From contig JAMJFZ010003163.1 of assembly GCA_026225945.1 (NCBI GenBank), positions 20,706,501-20,770,500 on the forward strand: a DNA stretch of 64,000 nt. Reading direction: 5' to 3'. Numbering within the stretch: position 1 is the first letter of the stretch; each line of letters opens with the position of its first letter. Of this stretch, positions 34,100 through 45,479 are shown one piece after another. A program made the position numbers and the translations under genes. The notes beneath the pieces were generated by a model, which searched no databases, had not been told where the DNA came from, and worked only from the letters and a program-made list of their open reading frames with translations. Source of the DNA: Cricetomys ansorgei. Taxonomy: Eukaryota; Chordata; Mammalia; Rodentia; Nesomyidae.

Positions 34100-34790
34100 T
34101 AAAGAAATTATTGCCATTTGTGGTTCTAAATAGGGCCACATTATTTTCTACAAGTGTCAATTTTCCCCAGCAATATTACATTTTCCAACGTTTAGTTTTC
34201 TAGCATTTCTGCCATGACTATCTGTGTAGATTAGAAAGGTTCTTAACTGTTATCTGTAATAGATTTTGCCTGTAGCAAAATTCATGCAGGCATAATAGAA
34301 GAACAAAGTGTACTCTGACGAAATTGAACCCATAATTTCCAGATGCCTGACATTTATTGCTTATTGCTATTAGAATTCAAGTGCCTATTTGTTTTCTACT
34401 TTGCTTTTATTCTTGCATCACAACGTATAATGGAAAAAAGATATTTTAAATGTTGGGTTAAGTATCACAGATCAACACGAGGTATGAACATAATCAATAC
34501 TACTTAAACATACTCCTAGGCAATTAATTTTTAAAGAATCAAATTGTTGTACCACATCAAAATTCACAATGATACTGTAAAGGTTGTAACATTCTTTATT
34601 ATTTAATTAAAAGCAATGCTTAGCACTCATGCAGCTAACTGTAAAGACAGCAAAACAGAAACGGTTCTTGCTTATTCTTCCGGGGAGGGAGCCACAGCTG
34701 ACACTTTACAGTGTGCTTTTGATTACTAAACGTTAATTGCACTTCATCTGCCAGTACTCACTCATCATATTAATAGAGGCAATCTCATGA
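34100..34790. promoter_or_regulatory. Candidate conserved regulatory block, AT-rich and repeat-free
   Basis: About 690 bp without any recognised repeat or microsatellite, rich in TAAT cores: CAATTAATTTTTAAAG (near 34521), TATTTAATTAAAAGC (near 34599), GATTACTAAACGTTAATTGC (34721-34740) and CATATTAATAGAGG. No coding frame. Sequence like this in a repeat-rich rodent window is often deeply conserved. Function is inferred. Confidence 0.35.
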
Positions 34791-35384
34791 AAGGCTCAGA
34801 GAGGACTGGGCATCCATGACACTTGATAGCCAGGCAAACATCTGAAGAAAAGTTGCAAGACCACCGTGTTGATAAGCTTGCCTCCGGAGAAGAGCACAGC
34901 GTAAAGCACGCACAGTTTCCGGGAAAGACACGAGAAAATGCACACCGCGGCCAGAGAAGACGGTGAATGTGATGACAAACAGGAAACACCGTTTACAGAT
35001 CCAAACTTTAAAGGAAAAACATAAACCTAAACATTTCCTGATGGCTGGGTTTAAACAGAGGCCCGCTGGAGTCGCGGAGGGTGGATGACACTGTTAAACT
35101 CTGATCAGGACATCTGCCCGGCGTGAGGGCGCTGACCCAGTAGTAAGACCAAACTCACGCTCTCCGTAGATAAAAGAGCGTAGACGGCGGACTTCATGAC
35201 AGTTGGGGCTGAGTTAAAGAACATCAAGAATGCCTAGAATGGACAGCTGGCCTCTACCTCTTGCTACTGTCCTCTCACAGACGCCACATCTGCACAGACT
35301 CTGCCACACACCGCGTCAGCTGGGATTAGCCAACCCAGTGCTTACACAGCTGATTACTTTCTTCTTTCTTTCTTTGGACAACGT
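34791..35384. other. Unassigned non-coding DNA
   Basis: No repeat family recognised up to the ID-like SINE. Slightly raised CpG content near 35060-35200, without forming an island. Confidence 0.45.
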
Positions 35385-35454
35385 TGAGGATTTCACTTAG
35401 AGCCTTGGGCAGGGAAAACAAATTCTCTACCATTGAGCTGTATACCCCGTCCAA
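35385..35454 (-). mobile_element. ID-like SINE, reversed
   Basis: TGAGGATTTCACTTAGAGCCTTGG and CTCTACCATTGAGCTGTATACCCC match the complement of the ID/BC1 tRNA-derived unit. T-rich CTTTCTTTCTTT at the left may be the reversed tail. Confidence 0.65.
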
Positions 35455-35720
35455 GGTATACGACTTCTCTTGGCCTTTTTAAAATACTGAAAAGCAGCTT
35501 AGGAACTCCGTGGGTGGCGCTCAGACCCTGATCTAATCTTTTTGTTCTAATACTGGTGACCATTGTGGTTAACTCCAAAGATGGTCATCCTGTACAGGAA
35601 GTCATGGAGCACAGGCCTGCTTCCTAAAGTGGCTTCAAGAGGGATCCTTCCTTTCTGTGGAGAGAAACACAACCTGGGCACTGCTGATAACTCTGCTTCC
35701 CTGGCTCTCGGGATCCTACA

Positions 35721-35725
<5 letters not shown>

Positions 35726-35773
<48 letters not shown>

Positions 35774-35774
35774 G
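35726..35774. repeat. CA microsatellite
   Basis: A nearly pure CA run of about 24 units ending with CACGCACGG. Confidence 0.98.
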
Positions 35775-36090
35775 GCCTGGGTTCTGAAACTGCAGTTCCC
35801 AGCGACTGTTCTCAGAAGTATACATAGTACTGAGGTGAGGGGAGGGGGCAGGGGTCCAAAGAAAGGAGGCGCCACTGTTGCCAAGAAAGAGCTCATCAAG
35901 AGCACTCCTGGGTATGAGACAGATTATGCATAGCTTTGCAGATAGAGGAAAGAATTTCAAGTGCTGTGTTTTCTGTTGCTGATGTCAGCTTACTAATAAT
36001 GTCTCCCCTTAGTCAGAGAGGGAGGGAGGGGAAGGTGGTGGTCCTGGGTTCTGACCCTAGGATTGCAAGCCAGAAAACGTTTCAGCAGCT

Positions 36091-36236
36091 GGGTTTAGCC
36101 AGGTATGGAGGCACACACCTTTAGATCCAGGCTGGGAGGCAGAAGCAAGAGGATCTCTGTGGTTTTAAGGCCGGCCTGGTCTACATAGCAAGTTCAAAGC
36201 CAGCCAGAGTTTCATAGTGAGACCCTATCTTAAAAC
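36091..36236 (+). mobile_element. B1 SINE
   Basis: AGCCAGGTATGGAGGCACACACC, TGGGAGGCAGAAGCAAGAGGA, GGCCGGCCTGGTCTACATAGC and GTGAGACCCTATCTTAAAAC give the complete B1 order. Moderately diverged. Confidence 0.92.
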
Positions 36237-36274
36237 AGAAGAGGGGTTTGGTAGGGCCTTTCCATAATTCCCAT

Positions 36275-36371
36275 AATTCCAGCACTCAGGAGGCCAAGTA
36301 CAGGACCAGCCTGAGCTACACAGTAAAACCTTATTTCAAAATGTAAAAAGGAGAGAGAGAGAGGAGAGAGA
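36275..36371 (+). mobile_element. Second B1-related fragment with a GA tract
   Basis: ATTCCAGCACTCAGGAGGCCAAG, GACCAGCCTGAGCTACACAG and ACCTTATTTCAAAATG follow B1. GAGAGAGA repeats (36351-36371) follow the tail. It lies tandem to the B1 at 36091. Confidence 0.7.
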
Positions 36372-36639
36372 ACACAGACTCACACATACCATTTCTTAGT
36401 ATCTCCCTTCCTTCTAGTTGTGTTGTTTTGAGTAATTGACCTAGCTGACTCCAGAACCATCATAATCTTACTTCATGTTTTAAACAACACATGAAAGAGG
36501 CCTTTAAAAATGAAAGTAAATAAAGGTATAAAATTAAGAGTCCTCTCTGACCTTTTATGTTTTAAAGACAACTACCATTAACAGTTCCTCATTTATTCTT
36601 TAGATTAAAAAAATAATAATAATACAAAACCAAATTCAT

Positions 36640-37060
36640 GCTTTTGTTTTTGAGTTCATATAAGTGCAATCGCAGAGACCACCCCGTGGCTTGATTTTTT
36701 TTCCCCTAGATCATACACATGGGAGTCCTCCTAAGATGCACATCCCACTCTGGTGCCTTGCTTTTGACAGCTAGGTGGATCTGCCTTTTCAGGGAATTTT
36801 ATTGATGGATCTGGATCTGTGGGTTATCACAGATGGTTTAGTGTTACACTCCTGCTTAAATGAGCAACCTCTTACATATGCATTGGAACCTGTTTATAAG
36901 ACTATTCACATTCCTAGAATTCCTAGATATGGAATTTCTAAGTCAGAGGAGATACTCAAATTTAATTGTAGAAAATATTGCTAAATATCTCTTCAAACTG
37001 GCCTTACCACCTTAAATTTCTGCCAAAATCTGTGACCATATCTCATTAGTCTGGTAAGTA
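36640..37060 (-). mobile_element. Ancient L1M 3' region, reversed
   Basis: GAGTTCATATAAGTGCAATCGC, CCTAGAATTCCTAGATATGGAATTTCTAAG and GAAAATATTGCTAAATATCTCTTC are the complement of L1M 3'UTR blocks, matching the layout of the longer copy at 43.5 kb. Confidence 0.65.
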
Positions 37061-37179
37061 CAGCCATCTGTCTTTGTTGGTTTTTGTTTTTTAATTGCAG
37101 AGTGCGACTGAATATCTTCTTGCAGGAGGATTGGCAATTTATATTTTTTAAATTCTTTCTTTTATGTGTGTGTTTGTTT

Positions 37180-37265
37180 GTTTGTGTGAGACAGGGTCTC
37201 ACTGCACAGCCCAATTTGGCCTTGAACTTGAACTTGTGCTACCCCAGTCTCCTAACTACGCCTAC
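37180..37265 (-). mobile_element. B1 fragment, reversed
   Basis: TGAGACAGGGTCTCACTGCACAGCCC, TTGGCCTTGAACTTG and CCCCAGTCTCCTAACTAC give the complement of the B1 3' half. Confidence 0.85.
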
Positions 37266-37844
37266 ACACTGACGTAGCAGGACACATTTCTTTTTAAATA
37301 AACTCGTGAAAACTCAGGAAGAACCTCCACCCAGTGATGTCCCCGCTACTACCTGAACCATGACTTTGGAGTTCCCCAGGGCTTGCAAAATTTCAAGTTC
37401 AGTGAGCTGCATCAAGAATTTACATTGCCAACACATGTGACCGAGGTCAAGCTTGTCTTCTAAACACAACCAAGTAAGAGCCAACGGTTTCTCCATCCCC
37501 CTTAACTCACGAAACACAACAGTGGCTAGAATCACCCATAAAGAGAGACTTAGCATCCTGAGAGGAGAGAGTTGACAGAGTGATAACTGACGCATTTACA
37601 GACTTTTGTTGAGATGCCCCCCACAGCATAACGAAAGAAAAAAAGTGGATGCTAACAATGCATTTTACCCAAGCTTCCAAGTGCTGCCCAATATTCTGAA
37701 GCAATTCCGTTTTGAACGTATAAGGAGTGGGTGTGGCTGGTTGGTGGCACTAACATGAGTCGGCACCTCCAGCTGCTGTAAGAAAACAGATGTGGTCCTT
37801 CTAGTTCCTCACCTGTCATTAAAGGACTTTAATTCATATGACTC
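37266..37844. other. Unassigned non-coding DNA
   Basis: No repeat family or coding signal recognised. Confidence 0.5.
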
Positions 37845-37955
37845 CAGCCATGCGTCACAATCACCTGCAGAGTTTTCAGATGATTTCAATTCCCGAGCCC
37901 TACCCTAGACCCACCGAGATGGGGCTCAAGCATTGATATCTTTTTATATTCCTCT
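37845..37955. mobile_element. MER5-group hAT-Charlie remnant
   Basis: TCACAATCACCTGCAGAGTTTTCAGATGA, GAGCCCTACCCTAGACCCACCG and GATGGGGCTCAAGCATTGATATC match the MER5A/MER5B core, which is itself near-palindromic, so orientation is uncertain. Confidence 0.55.
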
Positions 37956-38628
37956 GCGCCTGCCCCCCCCCATTGTAACATGTAGACAAATGTGTGGACC
38001 TCTTCACTAGAAACAACCGATAGGGTTCAGCTGAATTCTCGAGACCTGCCCGAGACAGTAGCTCATCCGGGGACCACTCTCCTGAAGACTTGTTGAGTAC
38101 GCTTTTATCCAACAGTGCCAAATTTGTGTTTGACACGGTATCTAATGGGAAGACACTTATGTAAAAAAAAAAGCCTGCCAGGAAACATCCCAAATCCTAA
38201 TTCCTGAGGGCTTCTGAAACAAGGGATATAAAAGCAAAACAAAAACTTCTCTTATTCTACTAATGGGAATGTTAGCTCAGCAATTTGAGAGTCTGTGCAA
38301 TGTGCATATGTTCTGACCCGTGCATTCCATTTTCAGAACCCACGCATAGGGAGAAAGGCGGAGGTATGGGCGAGAAATCTTCTCACGCAACATTGAAATC
38401 GGATCCTCCAACGAGCACTGACTCCGGCTACACTACGCAACGGAGCGTTCTATAACCATTTAAACTAACATATTTATAAGACTAATCGACTGATGTTAAA
38501 TGGGTGGCATAAAAACATTCAAAATATGTTTCCAGTAAGTATATTTTACAAGTTGTAGTGTTGCACATATAATAAGATCCCACTTCTTTGTGAGTGACAT
38601 AATAGCAAGTTGTCATCAGTTTTTCGAG
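37956..38628. other. Unassigned non-coding DNA
   Basis: No repeat family or coding signal recognised. An A10 run lies at 38163-38172. Confidence 0.5.
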
Positions 38629-38765
38629 GGGAGCATGGCTGTGCACAACTGTAACCCTAGCACTTGGGAGGCTGAGGTAAGAGGAAGACTAACCCGGGCT
38701 ACCTGGGGAGTTTTAGGCTAACCTGGACATAGTAAGGCTCTGTCTCCGTAAGTAAACAAACAAGC
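38629..38765 (+). mobile_element. B1 SINE
   Basis: GAGCATGGCTGTGCACAACTG, AACCCTAGCACTTGGGAGGCTGAGG and TAAGGCTCTGTCTCCGTAAG give B1 order with an AAACAAACAAGC tail. Confidence 0.85.
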
Positions 38766-38814
38766 AAATGAAGAAGAGTCTCCTTCCAGCTTTAGCTTTA
38801 ACCACTTTGTCAAT

Positions 38815-38985
38815 ATTACCGCTCATCTTTACAACCTCATGGATGTTACGTGGTGCTACTTCATTTTAAAAATGAGACCACCAGGACTCATAGAAGTTAA
38901 TAATATGGCCAGGGGTCACGCAGCCAGCCAGTAGCACAGCTGGACATTCAAACCCACAATTATAGAGAACGTTTGCCCAGTGGAA
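38815..38985 (-). mobile_element. MIR SINE, reversed
   Basis: TCATCTTTACAACCTCATGGATG, CATTTTAAAAATGAGACCACC, GGGTCACGCAGCCAGCCAGTAGC and CATTCAAACCCACAATTATAG follow the complement of MIR closely. Confidence 0.88.
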
Positions 38986-39470
38986 CAATTGGGGAGCAGA
39001 GCCAGAGACTCTGAAGCCACAGAGACCACGGTTCGGAGGTTGTTTTTCTCTGAGCGCCTATACACGGAAGATGCAAATGAGCAAAATAAGAAAGGGAACA
39101 GCAGCCAGACAGTGCGTGTGGGAATTCAAGTTCTGTCCAGCTGGAGAGAAACTCTGAGCAAAATTTGACGAGAGAAGCTTGTCTCTGCGGAGGGCCAGCC
39201 GTAACTGCAGAGACATGTGACTAACTGGTCAAAGTGCAGAGGAGAAGCAACTGGCAAAAACTCACACATACATGGAGCACCTGTGTCCCTCCCCTCCCCC
39301 AGGACTCAGAGCACAGTGGAAGAGGAGGTAGAGAGGGGGAAGGGCATAGGAGCGGAGTGGAATGCTGCCTTCCTGCTAAGACAAGACCACGACATTTGTG
39401 AACTCACAAAAGCTCTGATTATCTGCTTAAGATCTGCACAAGATTGGCCCACCGACATTCTGTCACTGCA
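38986..39470. other. Unassigned non-coding DNA
   Basis: No repeat family or coding signal recognised. Confidence 0.5.
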
Positions 39471-39490
39471 GGGTGGGGGTGGGGAGGGGG
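39471..39490 (+). other. Canonical G-quadruplex motif
   Basis: GGGTGGGGGTGGGGAGGGGG: four G-tracts separated by single-base loops (T, T, A), the arrangement that gives the most stable parallel quadruplexes. Confidence 0.85.
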
Positions 39491-40331
39491 ACTCATGCCC
39501 CACCCCCCAAACTTCTGTAGGATCTATAGACAGCGGTGCCTGAAGGTAGAGAGATTTTCTTCAGTGGTGTAACCATGGAAACGTGCTTATGCTCCTGAAG
39601 CCCTAAGGAGACTCACTGGAACAACACAACACTGAAGAAAAGGTAGGAAGGAAACTGGCTGAGAAAAAGAAATCAACAGGAATGAGAGGAAGGCAAGAAA
39701 GGATAATGGGGGAGGGGGGGTCAGAAGGCATTACATACATGCATGAAAACATCACAATGAAACACATATTGTGTATAATTAATATATGCTAATAAAAACA
39801 TTCACAATAAACAAAAAGTAGAATGAAGTAAAGAAGGGCAAAGAAGCCAGTGAGAGCTGAGACTAAGAGACTGCCTAAGGTTAGGTAGCCACCACTAACA
39901 CCATGCCATATGGTTGGTACCTGTGGAGGAGCATTCCCTCAGCTGTCCCTGTCTCTGTAAAGTCTGATGAGCAGGTATGATAGGCAAAGGCCAAAGAGCA
40001 CTCTACTTACTGGTGGAGAAATGCCTCTCAGGGACAAGGGAGCTTTCAGATGCCAGTGTTTGGAGAGCTGAGATCCATGATGGCATTGCCCAGTGAAGTC
40101 ACTTTCCTCTGGGCTCACTAGTTGGATGGAACACAGACTCATGCATGCCCCAGTGTTCTTCCCTTTGCTTATGGGGCTAGCTACTTTTCCCAGCATGGCT
40201 GTCCACTCCAAAATTCGAAAAACTGAAGGCAGCCTCAGAGCTTGGAACACCTCAAGGCATAGGCCCTCTGAATTCCGGAGCAAAGGTCTGACTTTACAAT
40301 TTGGGTAGGTGGTCTGAATCTCGCTGTGTGC
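39491..40331. other. Unassigned non-coding DNA
   Basis: Contains a GGGGGAGGGGGGG run near 39710 and an AT-rich patch near 39775-39800. The frame of 132 codons at 39939-40337 (minus) shows no domain. Confidence 0.5.
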
Positions 40332-40336
40332 CTCCA

Positions 40337-40870
40337 TGTGTAAATCCCAAATTCAGTTGAGAATAAGACCACCACAATTGAGTCAAACTTGAAGCAAGCA
40401 AGCTTTAATTAAATTAAGTATATACTGACCAGGAAGATGGACTCTGATGAGGTCCATTCTGAGGTACCCATGAAGTGAAACTGTCACTGCAGAGCTCCCA
40501 CAGAATGGTTCCGAATCATGTGGCACAGATGCTTAAAGAAGCAGAACCTGTAAGGCTATGTACTTCTCACCAGGTCCAATCAATCAATGGCAAGCATCTA
40601 TCCTGTTGTACTTCCTGTCTGGGTCATCTCTGGAATACATGCGACCAAGCACATCCAGTGCATTTGGAGCACATCTGATGCAGTAAGGTCAACTTGGGTT
40701 CTAGACACTCCATACCCAACAATCCAAGAGGTTATGTCCTTGGGCAAGAGAGATTCAATATTGTCTCACCTGAACAGCCCAACCTAGCACTCCAGGAAGT
40801 TCTGTCCTTGGTTCCATAGAATTACTTAGGCAGAGTAATTAAAATTTAAAGAATAGCTTTTGCTCTTACA
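40337..40870 (-). mobile_element. Solo LTR, class II-like, reversed
   Basis: A 534-bp element with TG..CA ends, reading on the minus strand from TGTAAGAGCAAAAGC to ..GGGATTTACACA, with ATTAAA at 40404-40409 followed in sense by GCTTGCTTGC. Flanks CCTCCA (40331-40336) and CCTTCT (40871-40876) agree at 4 of 6 positions, a possible decayed 6-bp duplication. No internal region. Confidence 0.6.
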
Positions 40871-40898
40871 CCTTCTGGCTTCCTGTGGCCATGATCAT

Positions 40899-40919
40899 CC
40901 CTCCCCCACCCCCCCACCC
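40899..40919 (-). other. G-quadruplex motif on the minus strand
   Basis: Plus-strand C-tracts of 3, 5, 7 and 3 are separated by single bases, so the minus strand has four G-tracts with one-base loops. It lies 28 bp outside the start of the LTR at 40337-40870. Confidence 0.8.
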
Positions 40920-42972
40920 TCAGCCTACAATTCGAGGTTGGAATTCTCACCCTGTCACCAAAGCTTCAGTGATAGAACTACTTGGCAGAGAAAGCCGTTC
41001 GTCCTGGGTTAGGGAACTTCCATTTAAAAAATGCAGCTGTCTGGGCACAGCACAGTCATTCAACCCAGCACAGCACGTTCAAACCATCACCTAATAAAAA
41101 TGCTGTCGGGATCAGCACCTGATTTATAACTGATATGTAAATGTGTGCTTCTGAATTAATAGACGGTACTAAAAACAAGCCAAAATGGGCTCTATTCAGT
41201 ATTTGAAGTACATCACTCCGTTTTATTCTCTCTTCTGAGTTCTATTTTTAAAAAAGACCCTTCCTGTCTTCACAGACTCCCTTTATTACTGACAAAAATG
41301 AGGTTAAATACGTAAGGTTTCACCCTACATTTTGCTTCTTTTAACACATGCACTCAGTATTTTCACAGGTTCACACTTAGAATTGGAGCGCAGGGCCACA
41401 TTTGAGCCAAGACATGGCTTGTCTTTCGCAATCGTTCTACAGCCAGAACTCTGAAATTAATGAGTTTAATAGCAGATTTTTTTTTTCTTTCCCTGGACAC
41501 TAACCTCTTTCTCTCTCTAGATATAACATATGATATCTGAGACTCATAAGGAAATTATGCATAGGCATGGGCCTGGATGGGAATGCCTCACTGTGGAAAC
41601 TACTCTCCCTACAGTAAGGATTCCTGGAACTTTTTTGCCTCCTCGTTATTGCAGAACATAATTCATTCCTCTCGAAGTTCAAGTTGCATATTACGGCACG
41701 TTAATGTTGGTCTTCCTTTATAGCAACCTATCATGTGGTTAGCATTCTCATTTATAACCTAAATTACTTTTATTTCTCCAGCCATTTCACCTAACTACTT
41801 TGAATCAAACAGGAAAATGATCCCATCTCCCAAATTGCTGAAATATGCTCTAGCAAGAGTTGGCTGGAGTACATTACCCATCCGGCGAGGGGGCATCCAT
41901 CTCTGGGGATGGTGGCCCTCCTGAATCTGGAACACCACGTTTTGTCAAAGCTGTCTCCCTCCATTTATAAGTAGCCCCCCAGAAGTGAGTAAAACTGAGG
42001 ACCAGCCTTTCTCCATATAAACAGACAGGCAAACACATTTAAAATGGAGAGGAGCTGAAGGGTTCCCATTTATCCTAAGACAAATCTTAGCTTTGCAAGT
42101 CTTCTGCCTGCCTGTATGTCCTTGTCCTGCACTGTTTTGCTGGGACCACTCTACAGCAGTGGCCTCTTTTCCATTCCTTTATGAAACATGTCTTTTGCAT
42201 GTTCCGTGTCCTACTTCCTGGCGCGTTCCTCTCTGCCCACAGCTTTCCCTCCTCTTTCAAATTCCAGTTCAATCACAGGTTCTTCAGAGCTCTTCCCAGC
42301 CTCCTCCGTCAGTCCATTTGCTCTAGTCTATTGTCTTGGCCGGAACAATGAACTGAAATGTGTTTTTGGCACACATACTCTTACCTGCCTCTTTCTCACA
42401 CGTCAGGCCTATGCCTTTTGCTTTTCCTTACCTTACTGACCTTTGTAGGCTGGAAAGCAAAAGTATAGGACCTGAAAGCAGTACAATCTCATGGAAGAGA
42501 CAGCTTTGGCGTCTAAGAGGACACTGGTAGAAGGGGGAGAGCAAAAGAACGAGACACCCTTTACGCTGTGGAGAACTCTGCTCCTAGGCAGCCCCCAAAG
42601 AGATGGCATTACACCCAAAGGTCCTTGCACAATATTTCTAGAGAATTCCTTCTGAGGCCATTAGCAGCATCTCCGTGCCCTTTGAAGCACTCCTGCTCCA
42701 AAGGAAACTGATTAGGATCAGTGATGGAAGTTGGAGGACTGTTTTAATTATTCAGCTACTATTAGAACAGCCTGGATCTAAAGTGGCCAGAAAGCAGAGG
42801 TGGCTCCAGTGTGGGTGGAGGAAATCTTCCCAGCTGCCCAGGCACGCAAGAACCAACTTCAGTTGGGATGAAGTGTGTAGTAGGTTTCACACACTCAAGT
42901 TTAGGAGTTGTCAGAAATTATTATTTCTCTTTCTGGTTCTGACATTTTAAAACTTTACTTAGTTTACTTTTA
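40920..42972. other. Unassigned non-coding DNA
   Basis: No gene or confident repeat. The GGCGAGGGGGCATC sequence near 41883 resembles part of a CTCF core but lacks key positions. Frames of about 80-90 codons near 42.1-42.9 kb show no domain. Confidence 0.45.
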
Positions 42973-42992
42973 CATCATTTATTTTACCTATA

Positions 42993-43037
<45 letters not shown>

Positions 43038-43205
43038 CAAATCTGTGCATGTGAGTGCAAATGCCCCAGAGGCCAGAAGGGGGCATCAGATCTCCTAGAG
43101 CAGTTACAAGATGTTTTATATCACCCCACTTGGGTCCTGGGAACTGAACTCTGTTCCTCTGCAAGAGCAGTTTGCATGCTTAATTTCAGAGCCATCTCTC
43201 TATTC
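42973..43205 (-). mobile_element. B2/B3 SINE, reversed, with GT tract
   Basis: A reversed tail with GT repeat (42996-43035), GTGCATGTGAGTGCAAATG, then CTTGGGTCCTGGGAACTGAAC and TAATTTCAGAGCCATCTCTC, the complement of the B2-family head. The SINE tail has grown a microsatellite. Confidence 0.85.
43071..43087 (+). promoter_or_regulatory. SINE-derived CTCF-like motif
   Basis: GGCCAGAAGGGGGCATC keeps the CCAGnAGGGGGC core that B2-family SINEs carry, in the orientation opposite to SINE transcription. B2 elements are known to have spread CTCF sites in rodents; use of this copy is unknown. Confidence 0.55.
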
Positions 43206-43289
43206 CTTTCTTCTAACTTTTAACGCACCTATATTTTTCAGCTTTTCAAATGAAAGGATTTTTTTTTCCCCATAGGAGCCTTTCTTCTC

Positions 43290-43375
43290 TCCTCATGTAT
43301 GAACTCCATGAAGTCATGTTTGCATCCCAGGGCTGAGTGAAGAGCCCAACACATTATGGATATCTATACGTTCTT
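43290..43375 (+). mobile_element. Possible L2 3' end
   Basis: ATGAACTCCATGAAGTCATG, GCATCCCAGGGCTGAGTGAAG and CCCAACACATTATGGATATC resemble the L2 terminus. Weak match. Confidence 0.35.
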
Positions 43376-43469
43376 TTCTCGGATGTTACTGCATCCAATA
43401 AAGTGCACAGCTCTCCGTGAACATTGAGAGGAACATTTAGGCAAGTGTCTACCGTCACTTAAGCATCAC

Positions 43470-45100
43470 TTACATCAAGGTGTAAGGAAATGGCATCACC
43501 CCAGAAAGTCCCCTTTGTCCCTATCCAGTTTTGCCCATCTTTCCATCAGAGGCAAATACTAGTCTGACTTCTAGCCTCACCCACTATGTCATCTGGCTTT
43601 AACATCACACGAGTGGAATCATATACTGTGTGAGATTTTATATTTTGATTGACTTATTCTCATGTCGTCTTTGAAGCTTACTCATATTTTTGTCTTACTT
43701 CTTTACCTCAAATTGTTATCCATTTCTTGTTGATGAGCATGTAAATTGTTTGGGTTTTGTTTTCTTTCTGGTTTATTGAGACGTGTCACTATGTAGCCCA
43801 GGTTGGCTTTAAACTCAAGATCCTCCTTCCCTTTCATCCTGAGGCTGGATGTTAACTATTCCAAACAAAATCTCAATAAGCCTTTTACACAGGTCACTCT
43901 TTGGGGGAAATGGGCAGAAGCAGAATTGCTGAATCACGGGGCTTGGCATGTAGTTAACATTGTAAGATACTGCCAGATTCCTAAGGCAGTTGTATAATTT
44001 TATACTTTTAGCTATCAAATACAATGTATCCTTCAAGACTGGGTTTCTTCAATAGTGTAGATTTTTAGTGACCATATAGTAGTTTCTTATGTTTTTAATA
44101 TAAGCTCACCAGTAGATTTATAATGCTAAACATCTGTTCATATGCTTAGTGCTATTAATATATCCTCTCTGGAGAACTGTCTAGTCTTTTGCCTATTATG
44201 TATTGGGTCATTTATCTCTGTGCTTTTCATTTCTGGACTTTACACATTCCGTCTGTGAGTACAGTGATATACATAGAGTTCCTTGTAAAAGTCACCATGG
44301 ACGTTTTCTCCATTCTACAGTTGAGCATTTTTATTTCTGCAATGACAACTATTCATAGTGAGATTTTAAAGTTTCAATGACATCACGCTTATTCATTTTG
44401 TTTTTATAGTTTGTGTTTCTCATTCTGTCTAAAAATGTCTTTTCCTTGTGTCTAGCCAGGTCACAGATGAATCACTCCCCACTTAAAAGCTTCACCACTC
44501 AGTTCTTGTATGTTGCTCTGTAATATGCAGTAAAATTTCACCTATGACTTGAACCGTGTGTTGGAGGCTGGTTTTTAATTTGTATCGATAGGCAGCTAAC
44601 CAGCACCACTTGTTGAAAGGCTGTTCCCGGCACCTTTAAACGGGCTGGTGTTTGCTTCAAAAACCAATTGATTGTGCTGTGTGTCTTTCTGGGACTTACT
44701 TTTCTCTTTTATTCTATTGAACTACTTGTCTGTCTCTTCACCGGCCAGTACTGTATGGTCTCTGTAGAATTATACTACTGTAGAATTATAGTATGTTTTA
44801 ACGTGGACTAAATCTTCCAATTTGGTTTCTTTTTTATGTAATTTTGACTATCTGGGGTTTTTTACATTGCTATGTGACTTTTAGTAGTGGCAGTGGCCTA
44901 TCTATCCCTGCCAAACAGATAGAATTGTGATTGGAATTACATTACATCTTTATCAATTTTGGTAAAATTAATTTCTTTACAATTTTGAGTTTCTATACAT
45001 CAGCAGCTAAAATCCTATGTACTTAAGTCTGTTTTGTCCTCACAGGATTTTATAGAAGAACATGTAGAGGTCTTTTCATATTTTCATTTATTTTATTTCT
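43470..45100 (-). mobile_element. Ancient L1M, reversed, interrupted by a B1
   Basis: The left part is the complement of an L1M 3'UTR (AGAAAGTCCCCTTTGTCCC, GTGGAATCATATACTGTGTGAG, AGCAGAATTGCTGAATCACGG). The right part is the complement of the ORF2 3' end (ACCAGCACCACTTGTTGAAAGG, CTATTGAACTACTTGTCTGTC, ATTGTGATTGGAATTACATT). Many stops and indels; about 1.6 kb remains. A B1 fragment sits inside it. Confidence 0.8.
43771..43845 (-). mobile_element. B1 fragment inside the L1M
   Basis: TTTATTGAGACGTGTCACTATGTAGCCC, GGTTGGCTTTAAACTCAAG and CCTTTCATCCTGAGGC are the complement of the B1 3' half. L1M sequence continues on both sides, so the B1 is younger. Confidence 0.7.
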
Positions 45101-45137
45101 GGAGGTTTATTGGTTTGGGTTTGAGAGGTTGTTTGGG

Positions 45138-45462
45138 GTGTGTGTGTGTGTGCGCGCGCGCTTGTGTACAGGTGTCATGATGCACATATGGAGATCAAAG
45201 GACAACTCTAAGGAATTGGTTCCGTTTTCCACCTTGCTTGTTGAGGCTGAGTCTCTCTGGTTTCTGACACACTGAATACTCCTGGCTAGCTGGCCCTCAA
45301 GTCTCCGGTCAATTCTTCTGTCTCTGTCTTGCTGTAGAAGTGCTAGGATTATAAACGTGTCATCCAGCCTTGGCTTTTTATGTGGATTCTGGGAATCAAA
45401 CTCAGGTCATCAGGTTTGCATGGAAAGCCTCCATTTACCCCCTGAGCTGTGACACTGGCCCT
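45138..45462 (-). mobile_element. B4 SINE, reversed, near full length
   Basis: A TG/CG tail (45138-45162), GGAGATCAAAGGACAAC, then the reversed B1-like part (CTGTCTCTGTCTTGC..GTGCTAGGATTATAAACG) and the reversed ID-like head (CAAACTCAGGTCATCAGG..CCCCCTGAGCTGTGACACTGG). Confidence 0.8.
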
Positions 45463-45479
45463 GTCGTTTTTATGCTTGG

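Noticed and set aside
41880..41900. GGCGAGGGGGCATC as a CTCF site
   Set aside because: The 5' half of the core is missing; weaker than the sites listed.
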